A stretch of 64,000 bases of DNA from Anthostomella pinea (lineage: Eukaryota > Ascomycota > Sordariomycetes > Xylariales > Xylariaceae). Made by a program: the position numbers and the translations under genes. The stretch lies in contig CAUWAG010000010.1 in assembly GCA_963556695.1 (NCBI GenBank), positions 5,394,001 through 5,458,000 of the forward strand, given 5' to 3'. The notes under the pieces are model-generated. The model saw nothing but the letters and a program-made list of their open reading frames with translations. It did no database searches and was not told where the DNA came from. Below are positions 9,801-22,105 of the stretch, piece by piece (the stretch's first letter is position 1; each line of letters starts with the position of its first letter).

Positions 9801-12800
9801 GGGAGACTAGTTGTAGGTTGGAAGAATACGACGATGTTGTCGACTCTGGGTAATCGGTTGCTGGTAGTCCCAAAGGAGAGGCTGAGTATAGTCGATATGG
9901 GGTGGCACTGGACTGGTCGTCACTGAAAGTAGAAAGCAAAGGCAACCGTCCCGAGTATGAAGGAAAGTGAAAGCCCGTAGTTCAATAGGATCGTTCGAGT
10001 AATCGCCTTGTTTCGATGACTGCCAGGGCTAAAACCGAGATCTTGGTAACGATCAACACGGATCCAAGATCTAGGGCATGAGGGCATGAGGGTATGAGGG
10101 CAGTATATACACCGGGACGAGATCTGGGGGGCAATCGACCGGATCTGCTCAGTGAGAGAGATCGTGGGTACATGGGTACATGTGTACCTCATCAGTCTGG
10201 CGAGGCTTGAGTATGGGTGGATATGTTTGACGGGAGCTGGAGCTGGCCGAGTAAATACCTACCTGTTATGCTCACACCTCATCTTAGAGACCCTCATCCC
10301 CCACCCCGGCCACATTTTGAGCAGGCTGATACGTATCAGAGGGTGGTCGAGAAGGGGTTTTGCACTAGGTTTGAGCCTGCCGCCAGGGAGGCCACAACAA
10401 TGACAAGTGACAGAACTCGGACCGGCAAGTCTTCTTGGGCCACCAATGCTCATGGCCACTCTTCTCTCTGTAGGAAAGTGTCAGTACGATTTGCCCATAG
10501 AATGATGGCGGAGAAAAAGTCGTAGCCAACCACGTGGGACGGGACTGACACATCTCGCTGGCGTGAGATACACGCCATAGCGTTTGGACAGGACTGTTAC
10601 TGCTCTGTTACTGCTCATGTCTCCCGAGTCCTGACTGTACGTCTTCTACCATAGCACGATCCACCAGTGGTGTGGGAATCCGCAGTAGGTGAGAGACAAG
10701 GGTGTCTTAGGGCAGGCTGGCAGGGGACAGGCAAGCTAAGAAGCCTGACATGAAATCCATCCGGGATCTAGGGTCTCAAGCCAGATGTGCTGGCCTGACG
10801 GCGATGATGACGATGGAGTTGAAGATTCCCGAGGTGGGACTCGTGGGAGAGGCGGGTGGAGGCGGGTATTCCGCGAGGTGGGTAGTCAGTCTAGCGCTCT
10901 GAGCAAGACAAGCATCCCTGCCGCTGGAATGTACCTGCCATCGCAGCAAGCCTTAAGTCACAAGTGGTGGTGTGGTGGTGTGGTGGTGGTGGTGGTGGTG
11001 TCAGGCACCAATAGTGCCAATGGTCTAGTCCTAGAATGAAGTAGTCCTAGAAGACAACGGGTCTATCACTCTCTTGGCTACCTACCTGATTACCATTTGC
11101 CGAGCAAATCCCATGCTTTGAGCTCGACTTATGTGGTTTAATGCCAGATCATGGCGTCGAGACCTGGTGTAAGTCTCATCGCCATTTCAGCAGCTAGTAC
11201 TGCTGTATCTCTAGCTACGTCCTATTATTAGTCTCCCAACTCACTTCGTAATGGTAACTATGGTACTGTGGTAACTAGGGGCGTGAGCTTGGATGTCCCG
11301 TGGGGGTGTGCCCGGGGTCTGGATTTCAGATCTACTCCAACGCGGCAGGGATCATAGGACCAAGATGAATCAAAGGCTGGAAACAACTTGAACCTTGAAC
11401 CCAACAAGCCACCATCAATCAGAGTGACAAACTGGGCATCTCCATTGAGCTCTGCCAACTGCTGCTCCCCTGGGCGATGTGGATGCCGAATGTGTAAGTC
11501 TCGGTGAGACACACATAAAGGGAGGGTAGTTCGTAGTTCGTGCTGTCAATAAAGGCAACGCGATGGGGTGGTACGGCAAGTCAACGGCAGCCCACCTGAC
11601 TTAAGTATTGTTTAGGTATTGTGCTCCCGTCTATCTCGACCCTTTGTGTCACGACTTCCCCGGATTCTCTGCGAAGGGGCGTAAAAAAGCACTTCAACAA
11701 CAAACCGTTCAGCGCCGTTTGAACTCTGGAGAGTGAGAGGCTCGGACTCGATGGTGGTGTAGGCCATGGCGTGAGCCACCCGGCCAATCCGTCAAGACTG
11801 TCAAGGTCGAGTGGTCTCGGGTGCATGCATTGGCACGACTGGGTGGTAAGGTAGGCAGGTATCAGCCCCAGGCCCCTCTAATTCCGCTGCCGTGGGTCGA
11901 TGCAAGCCACTTGCATCTGATCGAGTTTCCCCTGGCAGGGACTGCGGACTGGCACTACGACCCAATCTGCCTTTTCGTTGGGTGTCTTTTGATCGACGAC
12001 GTGAGGACGACGGAGCGGCGTATGGCCGCACCTAGCAGCAGCAACACTCACTCACCACTGTACACGGAATGTGATATATCATTTCCTGGCGTCTATTCCG
12101 CATGCATGGCGGCATGAGAGGGTGACCAAGAGACGCACTGGAGATTGGACGAAAGATGTGTCGTGACGGTGAGCAATGGCGTACTAAAGAATAAAAGAAG
12201 TGAGAGCGGTTTTCAATAGGTTCATTATTATTACGACAACAGCATGGGCATGGGCATTTTACCGGTACCAGCTGGACGGTTTTGGGCGATCATCCCCCCG
12301 GTCCATCCAGATTAGGTGCCGTGTCTTTCTCTCGTCCCGGCCATTTCCTACACTACTATTGCCCGCCGTTGATGATGAGAGACGGGAGTTCGTCTCACAC
12401 AACGAGTAAAAGTACATGTAGCAACTAGAGTCTCCAGTTATAGGTATGCGATCCGTTCCGCCGCCAACTGGACTGCCGCGAAGACTAAGGTTATGGGGTA
12501 GCTATAGTAGCGGCTATAGTATGTGGTGAAAGCAAGCATCACCGCTGTAATAGGTAGTCCGGCCCTAGCACTACGGTCAACTACTGTAGATGCCGTCGTG
12601 CTGGTGCAACTTGCAGTAGTACGGACGTCTGCCACGGTGCCACCCGCACGTGCATAACCGTCTGGTCAGCGGTGGGCTCCTCGAGATTGGACGAGAACCT
12701 CTTCTTCCCGGATCACATGATACGAATGACCTGCCCGTACATAGTCTTGTTCAGTTGGGACACGGGAGCATACATTGGCCGTTTATTGTCTAAGGTCTTT

Positions 12801-15800
12801 TCTCGCCATCCACAGAGACTCGAGTCTCAGAACAACAACTTACGTACCTTACAAGACATCACGCCGCAAGGGAACCCGTCTACGATGCTGGTACATGATA
12901 CCGGATAGACCCCCGAGCTGTTGATCGCCAGCCACCTGCACCTTTCAGTCATTGGACAGGTGACAGTACTACCTAGAGGCGGTCAACTCATGTGCCAGCA
13001 TGACTTGACGATGCGCATTCCCAGTGGGTGCCATGGTTGCGAACTTTCGACGCAACGCTGCCACTCTCCCGCACCATCCCTGCGCTGTGCAGGGGGGAAG
13101 GGAAAATCTCCATGGATACTGTGGAAATCCCACCCTCAGCGTTACCACATAGGGCATGAATCATGAAACGTCGCCGGAGGCACACGGTACCGAAATCAAT
13201 CAGATATCACCTTGGTCGGATCCGAACCCAACCGCGACGCTGCCCAACGAACCGCCTATCGTGCAGTTGCAAAATCTCCGAGATCCTGGGAAACAGAACA
13301 TTACCGACAGATGAACCCACCTTTCCTCGCTATATGTGCCCGAACAGTATAATCATCGACAGCAAGGATGATTACACCAGGTCGAAAAATACCCCCTCCC
13401 CTGCGCATCCAAGGCGAAAATCCTACAACTCCCTGGAGGACATGGCAGGCTTTCCATTCAGCTGCCCCTCTGAGCCTCTCAGCTCTAGTCACCTAAGCTC
13501 GCTCGCCTCGTCGTGGCGCTCGCTGTGGCAAGGGCCGTTACCCACGCAGCCATGGTGATGCTAGAGTCGGGGGGTTGTAGACGGGATGTTTCGGAAGCTT
13601 GATGAAGCTCTATCTCGGGCTGCCCAGGATGTCGGAAATTAGCGAGAAGATGCATTGCCGGGCCGCTGTCATAATGCGCCTGGTATATTATACGGAGAAA
13701 GATTATTAGCCAACCAAAGGAACCCCGTTAGATCTGGGACGTCGCCACTGGCCAACTGCAAGGTACAGATGATGATCGTCTCCATCCCGCATCCCAAGAT
13801 CCAGCGTCGCCTCACCATCTCGGCCTTTTTGCGCGGCAAGCGCAAAGCCAGGTACTGAGATACTGCGTTTCAAAGACATATTGCTCGAAACATACGTATG
13901 CCCATACGGAAGCTCGGGACGTATCCGCCTAGTATGCATGCTCCCAGGTTGATGTGCAGTGCTAGACGATCACACCAAAGCAGAATACTTGCACCTTGAG
14001 CTGGTCGAAGTCACTTATGCGGCAACGCGCGGCAACTCCAAAAGCTGGAACAAAAGGGTTACCACGGTGTGTCAGGCACTCTATGAAGGGCTGATGATAA
14101 TCTATTAGGATCACGCAAGGAACGAACCATGGGGACGGGAAGTGGCTTTCATGCCGCGTAACGCGATCTTGCAGCACAAAAGGACTGCCGAATCTACATG
14201 AGTATAGCTAACTACCACCTTAGCCACCTTCCCCTACGATCCCCCCCCCTGCGAGTGAGGCTTGCGCGCAGCTCAGTTCTCATAATTTTAGACGGGTCAC
14301 GTACTGCCCGCATTTGTGTGCCTCTCGCAAAACTCCCCCAAATGAGACAAGCACATCGTCCCGACGCAGCCAAGGGTACCATCAGGCGGGGAGCGGGAGC
14401 CGCCCGGAATAAGAAACCATACGATGTTCCCATCTCCTGGGTAGATCCACTGACCGCTTTTGGTTCTTGAACACGCAATACAATCCGCATAACTCATGTC
14501 GTGCCCGCATCGCGGCATCGGTAGGCAGATATGCTGCAATATATCGCTGATCGATCGAGCGGAGGCGGCATTGCTTCTTAGATCGCAGGGCGTTCCCCTC
14601 CTCATAACCCACTCCATGACCGTGGGAACATGGCTTACATAGAACCATCGTCAGATGGATGGTGGCGGATCAACCTCCGGGTCTTGCATCTGGGGCTTGC
14701 AGGCGTGCCGTCCTGTCAGAAAATGACAGATAATGCGGGGGCAGGTCGCGGTGCGCCTATAACAAGAGAGGACGATGGCCAGGGCCCCCGATTAGGAACT
14801 GGCCATCTCCTCCTCCTCTGACCAGTGACATGGACGCCGAAACCCCCGCATGGACTACATTCTCACCAGCCTTTCGGAAGTTTGCTCTCTGGTGTGCGGA
14901 GACCACCTCCCAGCCCCGCGAGGGTAGCTTCCTGCGCCATCCCCGTACTTCAGGTCGTCTCAGAATACCTGGAGCGGTGCGCCCCTGAATTAATAATCGG
15001 GATATTGCAAACAAGACAGGGGATCATGAACATTCTGGAAGGACTCATGGATGTGATCCTCCGCGCATGCGGTCGTGACTCGTGAGAAGGGTTGAAAGGA
15101 TTGTTTGATGACAGGCCAGGACAGGACAGAACGGCAGCCAGGGTCACGCAAATAACCAATAACCCATGCTTCCATTGGGCATCAACCAGCCTCCAGGGAC
15201 AAGGCTACCACGGGCGTTTCGTAGGCAGCGCACTGGGCGCTATTGTGAATATTGATTCGCCTGCAGTATTTCCCCCTGCCTACCTATCTCGGCCATCACC
15301 GGCTAGTGCAGAGCAAGAGATTCATGGATCCGGGGTCAGCTCGGCATGACCAATAGAGGCTTCCCGGATGCATACCACCTGCAGTGACGAGATATGGGTG
15401 TTCCTAGGAGATGGGCATTGCTGTCCAGCGCAAATACGCCGGAACTATCGACCACCACTTGCCGTAGGTGGTCACATGCTGTAGAGGGCTGTCCGGGTCA
15501 CAGTCGGGACTGAGATAGCAACGTGTAAACGTGTAAACGTAGTCTCTTCGCGATTTTCATTCGGGTATCTATCTGCATTTGCCTTAACTCTTCACTGGCC
15601 AAATCTGCAATGAGCTGCAAAAGGCGGTGACCAACTCCCTTTTGCCTGTGGTAGGATTCGTGGATATTCACGTCCGCGTGCGCCTTCACCGCCACACGCC
15701 ACATGCTGTCACAAGCTTCCAACTCCCATCAAGCCCTATCGAAAGTCGTACGATCACACGCATTGCCGTGCATCATTGTCATAATCCCGAAGTGATGATG

Positions 15801-16032
15801 CTTGCCTGGGTGACCCCCACGATGTTCGGCTGCGTCGCCTTCGGCACGCGGTGAAAAAGCCGCTCTTAGTATAGGCCGAGTGGCTGCTGTGACCTGTCAC
15901 GCGACTCTGCTGCTTCGCCAGTCTTCGCCCGCGGTCTGGTCTCCCCAGTAGCATGAAGTAGCTACTCGTAGAGAGCAGAAACTGGTCATGCGAGTATTAT
16001 GTCCACAAGCTCCATAACACGTCCTTCACGCT
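9801..16032. other. 6.2-kb gene-empty region upstream of the zinc-finger gene
   Basis: No frame above about 130 codons and none with a recognisable domain. It contains a TGG/GTG-rich simple repeat at about 10964-11000, near-repeated ATGAGGGC units around 10078-10100, and several C/G homopolymers. It may be an extended promoter or untranslated leader of the C2H2 gene, unannotated non-coding transcription, or decayed sequence. Nothing in it supports a protein-coding call. Confidence 0.45.
10964..11000 (+). repeat. TGG/GTG simple repeat
   Basis: An imperfect (GTG)n tract interrupted by GTGTGG, in the gene-empty region upstream of the zinc-finger gene. It is not in a coding frame that I can support. 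Confidence 0.7.
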
Positions 16033-17193
16033 TCAACGACCATAGCCTGAGGCAAATCCAGGCGGCGGCGGAGGAGCACCATTACCCGGGGGACCAAAGC
16101 CAGGAGGTGGCATTGGGCCTCGGAAACCACCTGGGTGGAAGTCAGCGGGACTTCCATAGCCGCTCTGGACGGGAGGTGGTCGCGCTGGTAAGCCTGATGG
16201 TGCCGGAGGTAACGCGTGTGGTTGACCCATGCCCGGGCCCATGCCTGAACGCGGCGGACCTCCATTCATAGCAAACTGAGGAGGAGGAGGGCCACGGTGG
16301 TGGCCGCCAGGTGATGGAGTAAAGCCGCCAGGTGATGGAGCGAAGCCACCAGGTGATGGAGCGAAGCCGACTGGCCTCGGTGGAGGAACTCCAGCAGCCA
16401 TAGATGGATCGAACCCGCCAGTGGCCATCGCAGGTGGTACAACAGCAGCCGGAGGCGGTGCGGCTTGGGTTGGGGTTTGCAGCAGTGCCGGCGGCATCGG
16501 TTGCGTCTCGACTGCGACATTGTGCTTCTTAGCCTGAGCGGCGAGCATTCGTTCGGCCTCGTCTCCATGCCGTTCGCCCTTGCCGTCCTTCTTGTATGCG
16601 TACTGCACGCTGACATCCTTGTTCATGAGAAACTGGCCGTTCATGTTGTTGATGGCATCATCGCTGGCTTCAAAGCTGCTGTAGCTGACGAAACCATATC
16701 CCTTGCTGAGCCCATTGTCGTCGCGCGCAACCTTGGGAGGGGCTATGAGGGTTCCGAAGCGGCTGAATGTGTCGTATAGGATCTTCTCGTCCACCATGGG
16801 GTCCAAGTTTCCGATAAATAGCTCCGCGCCAATCTCCAGGGGCTTCTGCTTGTCGGCGGAGGCCTTGTTGACTCGCAAGGCTTTGCCGTATAACCGTATG
16901 CCATTCATGATCTTCGCGGCGTAGTCGGCATCGACCTCGCCATTAAACTCGACGAAACCGAACCCTTGGTGCGACTGGGAGACTCGATCCTTGGGCAAGT
17001 GGACGTTCACGACGGGCCCTGCTTGGACCATCAACTCCCAGATCAGCGCATCGGTGGCGCGCTCGTCGATGTTGCCCACATACACGGTGGCTTCCTTGTC
17101 CTGCTCCCTATGCATCGCCAAGGTCAGTCGGACTTGAAGCTTGCGACCAGCTGGGGATGGGAAGAGAGCTTACCAGTGTTTTGCGCCCGACAT
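16033..17193 (-). CDS. HSH49: Splicing factor 3b subunit 4 (Hsh49), two RRMs
   Basis: U2 snRNP SF3b component that contacts pre-mRNA around the branch site. Two exons are used: a 20-nt first exon (17193-17174, MSGAKHW) and 17107-16033. The 66-bp intron has GTAAGC and a CTGACC branch. The product is 364 aa. RRM1 lies at about residues 12-90 ([18 protein letters not shown]) and RRM2 at about 100-180 ([19 protein letters not shown]). A long Pro/Gly tail with tandem PSPGG repeats follows, as in SF3b4. The apparent in-frame start just inside exon 2 (MAMHREQD) is intron-derived; the upstream micro-exon gives the conserved [19 protein letters not shown]. It diverges from TOM7. Confidence 0.93.
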
Positions 17194-17600
17194 TGCGACA
17201 GAATTGGCTTTGTGCTGTTGTTGGCCTCTGTCTCTCTATTAAATATTAGGGGATGACGAAGTGGAATTTGTACTGTTTGTTTGGTGTTGTCGCGAAGCAG
17301 CAGCCTCGTAGTAGCCTTGAGCTGGGCAGTGGGCACTTTTTTCTGGAGCTGAGGTCCGGAGCTTAGCCGGCCTTGTCGATTACCTTATCCACCCTTAATC
17401 GGTTAATCCTACTATCGGGGCGCCGGTGTCTGACCCCCGGGACGTCCTTGACTTTTCTGAGAACTTCATGGAGCTCCATGACCCTTCCTGTCATCGCCAA
17501 CGCCAACATCTCGAGCCGCGCAGCAGCAAAACCAAACGTCGCAATCACATATTCCATTCTCTGAGCGACCGCCGCCAACCCCCCGAATAGTCAGCCCAAC
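17194..17600. promoter_or_regulatory. Shared divergent promoter HSH49/TOM7
   Basis: This 407-bp spacer separates the two start codons. It includes TTAATCGG-type elements at about 17394-17405 and an A/T-rich patch (TATTAAATATTAG) near 17235. No other gene fits here. Confidence 0.5.
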
Positions 17601-18005
17601 ATGTTCACTCTTTCCGAGGAATCCAAGGTAAGGGGGGATCATTAATTCATAACAAGAGCGTATCGTAGTTGACACAGCAAACAGGAGCGCATTGGAAAGC
17701 TCATTGAGGTCTCGCGAGTCGCCATGCACTAGTAAGCCCAGACATCGAATCGGTTCTTGGACATTCTCATCTGACCTCGCGCAGTGGCTACCTGCCGTTA
17801 ATCCTCTACCTCGGTATGCCTCGACTCCCTCCCAACCTCGACAGATCCTACCTCTCTCTGGGACCGACCTGAGTCTGACTGAACTTGCAGGCTACACCCG
17901 CAGCGACCCGAAGCCGTCCGTTATCAGGTAGGTTTTTCATACGAGGGTCATAACAGCATGCACGGCAGCTAATAGTGCGTTAGACTTCTGTCTCCTCTTT
18001 CCTAG
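17601..18005 (+). CDS. TOM7: Mitochondrial import receptor subunit Tom7
   Basis: Small tail-anchored subunit of the outer-membrane TOM translocase that modulates complex stability. Five exons were assembled by hand: 17601-17627, 17685-17731, 17785-17813, 17891-17927 and 17984-18005, with introns of 57, 53, 77 and 56 bp. The spliced protein is 53 aa: MFTLSEESKERIGKLIEVSR, then [20 protein letters not shown], then PKPSVIRLLSPLS. That matches Tom7 features: SxESKERI near the start, an HYG motif, a single hydrophobic helix, and a SPL ending. Each junction keeps frame with consensus donors (GTAAGG, GTAAGC, GTATGC, GTAGGT). No exon alone is long enough to attract an ORF finder. Confidence is high because every exon contributes family-conserved residues. 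Confidence 0.92.
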
Positions 18006-18981
18006 TCGGACACGCAAAGTGAACCGGACGCAGACGGCTGCATTGTATATTGTACATTACGCATTTGATACACTGGCGGTGGAGGGACGGCGAACGTCTC
18101 GAGGCACGATACAGGCGGGACTGGCGTTTGAGCACGCTTCCGTCGCGACCATAGGGGGCCGACGCCAAAATCTGGGCGACTGTAAAACACAACCATTAAG
18201 GAAGACCTGATACCACTCATCAACCCGAGAACCTCGTGAGCATGACCTGGCTACGTGAACCCTGGTGGTATACAAGCAGGGGCAAGAAAAAGGTATCATC
18301 TATGATGCGTGGAAGATCACGAGCAGCAGAGATCAAAGACTGCGGGGGGCCATGCAACGCCCATCAACAGAGCTCTGGCCAGTCCAGCTTTGTCTCTCAT
18401 AGTCTGCGTCTCCAGATCAGTCCTGTATAGCGAAAGCAGCTGCTATTAGACCTCGCCGGACATGAAAAGCACGGGACGTGGCTCTTGATATGCCTTATCC
18501 AGTGACTGCTAGTCTCAAGTACGTGTCCCGAGATTGACTAGCTAGGAGCTGCCAGTCAACGTGATGAGCAGTGACCTTTGGGGGGTTCACGTAACAAAGG
18601 CTGCTTGCTGGCTTGTCGTGTGCGACCATTGATTCGCCCGGTAGACCACCTAGACCACCTAGACGCCATCACAAATCTTAGTGCCTCGAGCTCAAGAGAT
18701 ATCTAGGGACATCGTAGTAGGTTAGATGGTCGATTCACAGCAACAAAGTGCAAGCACTTCGAAGTGGGTACCGGTCCAATATCGACGGCGACCTTTCCCC
18801 AGCTGCTTTCGAGTAGGAATGCAGTCTCACACAGGGTCAAGTTTCTTACTTCGTCGTCTTTATATGGCATGGGGATCTTTCAAAGGCCAGTGGTAACCAA
18901 ACTTTCTCCCTCCAATCTCTGATGGCCGTTCAGAGTTATATGCTTCGCGAGGGATTTTGCATACGTGTGCTTGAACCGTGG

Positions 18982-19034
18982 TACACTGAACCTCCAAAAG
19001 TCACCGTACACCCCTCGTTCGGCAAGCGAGAGGT
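18982..19034 (+). repeat. Isolated MITE terminal repeat
   Basis: The segment TACACTGAACCTCCAAAAGT followed by CACCGTACACC and GCGAGAGG closely matches the reverse complement of the right end of the 217-bp MITE at 59734-59950. No partner end lies 217 bp away, so this is a solo or truncated end. Confidence 0.7.
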
Positions 19035-19364
19035 ATGTAGGTTCACATCTGTTTGCAGCACCACACAATGGACGACCAGTCTACGAAAGCCATGGCAGGG
19101 TCAGGTGATCCGCTTCTGGGGATTCGACGTATGTCACGGTTCAATATAAGTGGATGCAGACGGTTAAGAGCTCGGCTTGACAACGTTTTACTTTTGCCAG
19201 TAGTGTAGCGGTATGGTGCTGCATTCCTGTTCCGTCACAACGTATTCTCCAGGAGTTGGTCTGTCTGTGGATGGTAGCTAGTCGATAGCCCCGAGTCTAG
19301 CATACCTTTCTCTAATGGTCTGTCTCAGTCGGGTGCGCGTATATGGAGATACAGGAGACAGCAT

Positions 19365-19580
19365 TAACGACTGCTTCAAGATCAAAGTGAGGTCTGATCG
19401 GGAAATTTGCCAGATTATTATAAATGGAATAAACACTCTGCCATCTGGAATAAGCACTCAGGGTGGCTTGCCGAATCAAGACTGCTTATTCCATGGTGCT
19501 TATACCATTATAATGAATATAGCATTAATATCCAAGAATGAATAGATACATGCCAAACGGAGACTTAAGGAGTTATTGTA
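19365..19580 (+). mobile_element. Decayed copy of the 217-bp MITE
   Basis: It keeps the internal signature (GGAATAAGCACTC ... GCTTATTCCATGGTGCTTAT) and a recognisable right end (ACGGAGACTTAAGGAGTTAT then TGTA). The left end is nearly unrecognisable; placing it 216 bp upstream of the right TA falls on another TA. It belongs to the same family as the three intact copies. Confidence 0.6.
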
Positions 19581-20800
19581 CCTCGCTAGCCTCGCCTCAT
19601 CCTGCGGTCTATAATATCAAATTACTTGCAGCAGTCTTTCGGTCACCCTGGTCCGCGAAATGCTCGTGGTCAGGAGTGTGGCCTTCCATCTAAACGCAAA
19701 AAATACCTATCTCGTCCTGAGCGACCGTCTTAGATAATAGTCCTATGTGGTCTGGGTGTCCTTTCCCGTTGACCCTGATACTGAGAGGACCCTACCTCTT
19801 CCATGATCTTGTCCGGAATTTTTTTTATACCTTTGACTGGGACTCATACCTCACACTGAGAGAGATACTCCGTGGAGGTTTAGCAAACACCATCAAGGGC
19901 AGATCATGGTACACACAAACCCTCCGCCACTGCTAGTAACGTTCCTCCAGAAGCGGCCTGAGAGCGAACTTTTACACGCCAATAACTTCTCGTGTCCACG
20001 TGGCTGGGAATATATTCAATTAGACTCGTCTAGTGCTGCTCTCTAATAGGAGCCAGAAATGCACCCAGTATGGGTCAATAGCCTGCGAAGGAAACCACAT
20101 GTCTCCAGGGGGTACATCAAGGTACGGCAGCCTTCCCATACTGGCACCTATAATGGCGCTACCGGAAATATAGAAATAGCAGGAAGTGCCCCTTCAAAGA
20201 GGGAGACCGTGGCCAATACCCTTGTGATCCGGGACGTATTTTGTGAGGGACCCCCTACAATAAATACAGTGACGTGAGAGTTGGTAAGCCGGCAGAATAC
20301 TCCCCATCTAGCTGGCTGCTTTTTTGGGGAGGTGCTTGTCACGCGCAGAGCTCACATGGATGAACTTATCAAACCACCCGAAGAGCCACTGCATATTCAT
20401 TACGAAGTTACTGCTTGTTGATCGTCGTTGCGACCGAGAGTCCAAACTGCGAGATATTATCACGTCACACCCTCTGCTTGTAACCAGCTTACAATTTTCC
20501 CAGGGGCGTGACTACCCCTTTGCGCCTCATCAGCTCATCAGCGACTTGTGGCTGGGGGCAAAACTACTATCTATGTATTCCTGTTAACTGTGAGTTGCAA
20601 AAGTCCATACGAGTGACCAGGTATACACCCAGTGTGGTTTAATCCAGCCAACAGAGCCCCGGAATACCTAACACATGGTCACAAGCAAGTAAGTAAAGTA
20701 GGCTTTGGTGACTTAGATAATACAGATACATGACTATAGATAGGTCCAGCAACCTGTCACGACACATCGCAAATATATCTCCCATGAAGGCAGAAAAGTC

Positions 20801-20807
20801 TATAAAT
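20801..20807 (+). promoter_or_regulatory. TATA-like box
   Basis: TATAAAT about 147 bp upstream of the ATG at 20948, followed by a C/A-rich leader of the kind common in fungal 5' UTRs. Confidence 0.4.
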
Positions 20808-20947
20808 CTTCAACGACCTCGGCACCAGATACGACACTTCTTTCTCTCAACACCAACCACCAAGCTACTACTACTACTAAACGACATAGAGCACTCCAGC
20901 GAGACCAGCACATATCACCAATTCCACACACAAAACAACACAACATA

Positions 20948-22105
20948 ATGTCCAAGGCACCATCCCGAGGCCCATCCCGAGGCCCATCCCGAGGCCCAGC
21001 GCCGCCTCCGCAGGCATCTGGCTTGACGGCACCCAGCCAAGCACCCGCCTCATCAGCGGCATCGCCCAGCCGGGCCTCCTTTCTATCCTCAGGAAGCAGA
21101 GCATCCACCGCCTCTACCGCCAGACCCAGCTACATGGGCACACCTTCGTTCGCAAATTCCATGGCGCCGCCACCCTTACCAACGGTCATGTCCCAATCAT
21201 CATCATCCCGGGCGCCGCACTCGCGCGCCCACCTCCCCTTTGGCGAAGTGACGTTCTCCCAGTTCGGCCGCGACGCCGCTGCCGCTGCCGCCACCGCCCC
21301 CGGCGGGCCGGCCTCGCACCGGACAAGCACCATGGCGTCCGCCTCGCACCGCACGGCACCGGGCCGAAGCCCAGGCACGCTGGTCTCCCGCAGCGGCGGC
21401 AGCAGCCGTGTTATCGCACCCGCACCCTCCTTCGGGGCTGGCGCTGCCGGACCTCCGGCTTTCGACCTTGGGAACCTTCAGATTATGGGTGTTGCGTTTT
21501 TCAATCCTGCGGCCCTCGGGGGAATGAATCCATTAAATTTCGCGCCTCCAGGTCCCTCCGCCAGCCTACCCTCTGCCGCGCCCCCCTCTGCCACGCCCCT
21601 CTCTGCGGCACCCCCCTCCGTCGCGCCCGGCTCGGCTCTGCGGTCCACGTACACGGACCCAGAGGACCTGCGGCGCGCCAGCATGCAGTCCAGCTACAAC
21701 ACCCTCAACGCGCGGGAGCGCGCGGCGCAGGACCGCTGGGCGAAAGGCAAGGCCGACAGCTTCGCACCGTGCCCGGCAGGGTGGCCGTGGGAGCGGCACC
21801 CCACGCACCCCGGCTACCGCTGTGTCGGCCAGGCGCACTACATCAGCGACGGGATCCTGGCCGAGGGCCTGCCCGGGCTTTACGTGCGACAGCTCAGTCA
21901 CGAGGGGTTGGGGGAATCGGACCGGATGCCTACTGAGGGCGAGAAGGTGCCCCCTGAGTACCGCGGGCCGGTCAGGCCTGTGGGCGTTGATACGACGGGA
22001 AATTTCACGTACGGGAATAATATCGATATCGAGAAGACGAGGGCGATTGACCCGACGGTTCAGGCGGCACTGGGATGGGACTCAGAATGGCATAAAACCC
22101 GGTAA
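20948..22105 (+). CDS. Hypothetical Ser/Pro/Ala-rich protein with a distinct C-terminal domain
   Basis: Single open frame of 385 aa, no family recognised. It starts with a short tandem repeat (SRGP three times, a 12-bp DNA repeat from about 20963). About 230 residues of Ser/Pro/Ala-rich, probably disordered sequence follow, including PSA.PPSA repeats. The last roughly 120 residues are different in character and look folded: FAPCPAGWPWERHPTHPGYR, then CVGQAHYISD, and later a GLGESDRMPTEGEKVPPEYR stretch. The two cysteines and clustered aromatics suggest a small fungal-specific domain. The ATG at 20948 follows a good leader with a TATA-like box. It ends convergent with VPS68. Confidence 0.6.
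   Translation: MSKAPSRGPSRGPSRGPAPPPQASGLTAPSQAPASSAASPSRASFLSSGSRASTASTARPSYMGTPSFANSMAPPPLPTVMSQSSSSRAPHSRAHLPFGEVTFSQFGRDAAAAAATAPGGPASHRTSTMASASHRTAPGRSPGTLVSRSGGSSRVIAPAPSFGAGAAGPPAFDLGNLQIMGVAFFNPAALGGMNPLNFAPPGPSASLPSAAPPSATPLSAAPPSVAPGSALRSTYTDPEDLRRASMQSSYNTLNARERAAQDRWAKGKADSFAPCPAGWPWERHPTHPGYRCVGQAHYISDGILAEGLPGLYVRQLSHEGLGESDRMPTEGEKVPPEYRGPVRPVGVDTTGNFTYGNNIDIEKTRAIDPTVQAALGWDSEWHKTR

Larger units (their letters stand above)
18006..20947. other. AT-richer intergenic region with transposon debris
   Basis: About 2.9 kb without a supportable gene. It holds an isolated MITE end (18982-19034), a decayed MITE copy (about 19365-19580), and a tRNA-like D-arm stretch near 19198. Base composition is more A/T-rich than the flanking genes, consistent with old repeats, possibly RIP-affected. 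Confidence 0.5.

Noticed and set aside
10078..10100. Short GAGGGCAT-type direct repeats considered as a CRISPR-like or regulatory array.
   Set aside because: Only two or three imperfect units without spacers; a simple local duplication in a eukaryotic genome.
13163..13558. 131-codon frame in the gene-poor region.
   Set aside because: No family resemblance, no good leader, and mixed codon use; looks like chance.
19194..19245. tRNA 5'-half-like string (AGTGTAGCGGTAT) on the plus strand.
   Set aside because: No T-arm (GTTCGA) follows at the right distance; at most a fragment.
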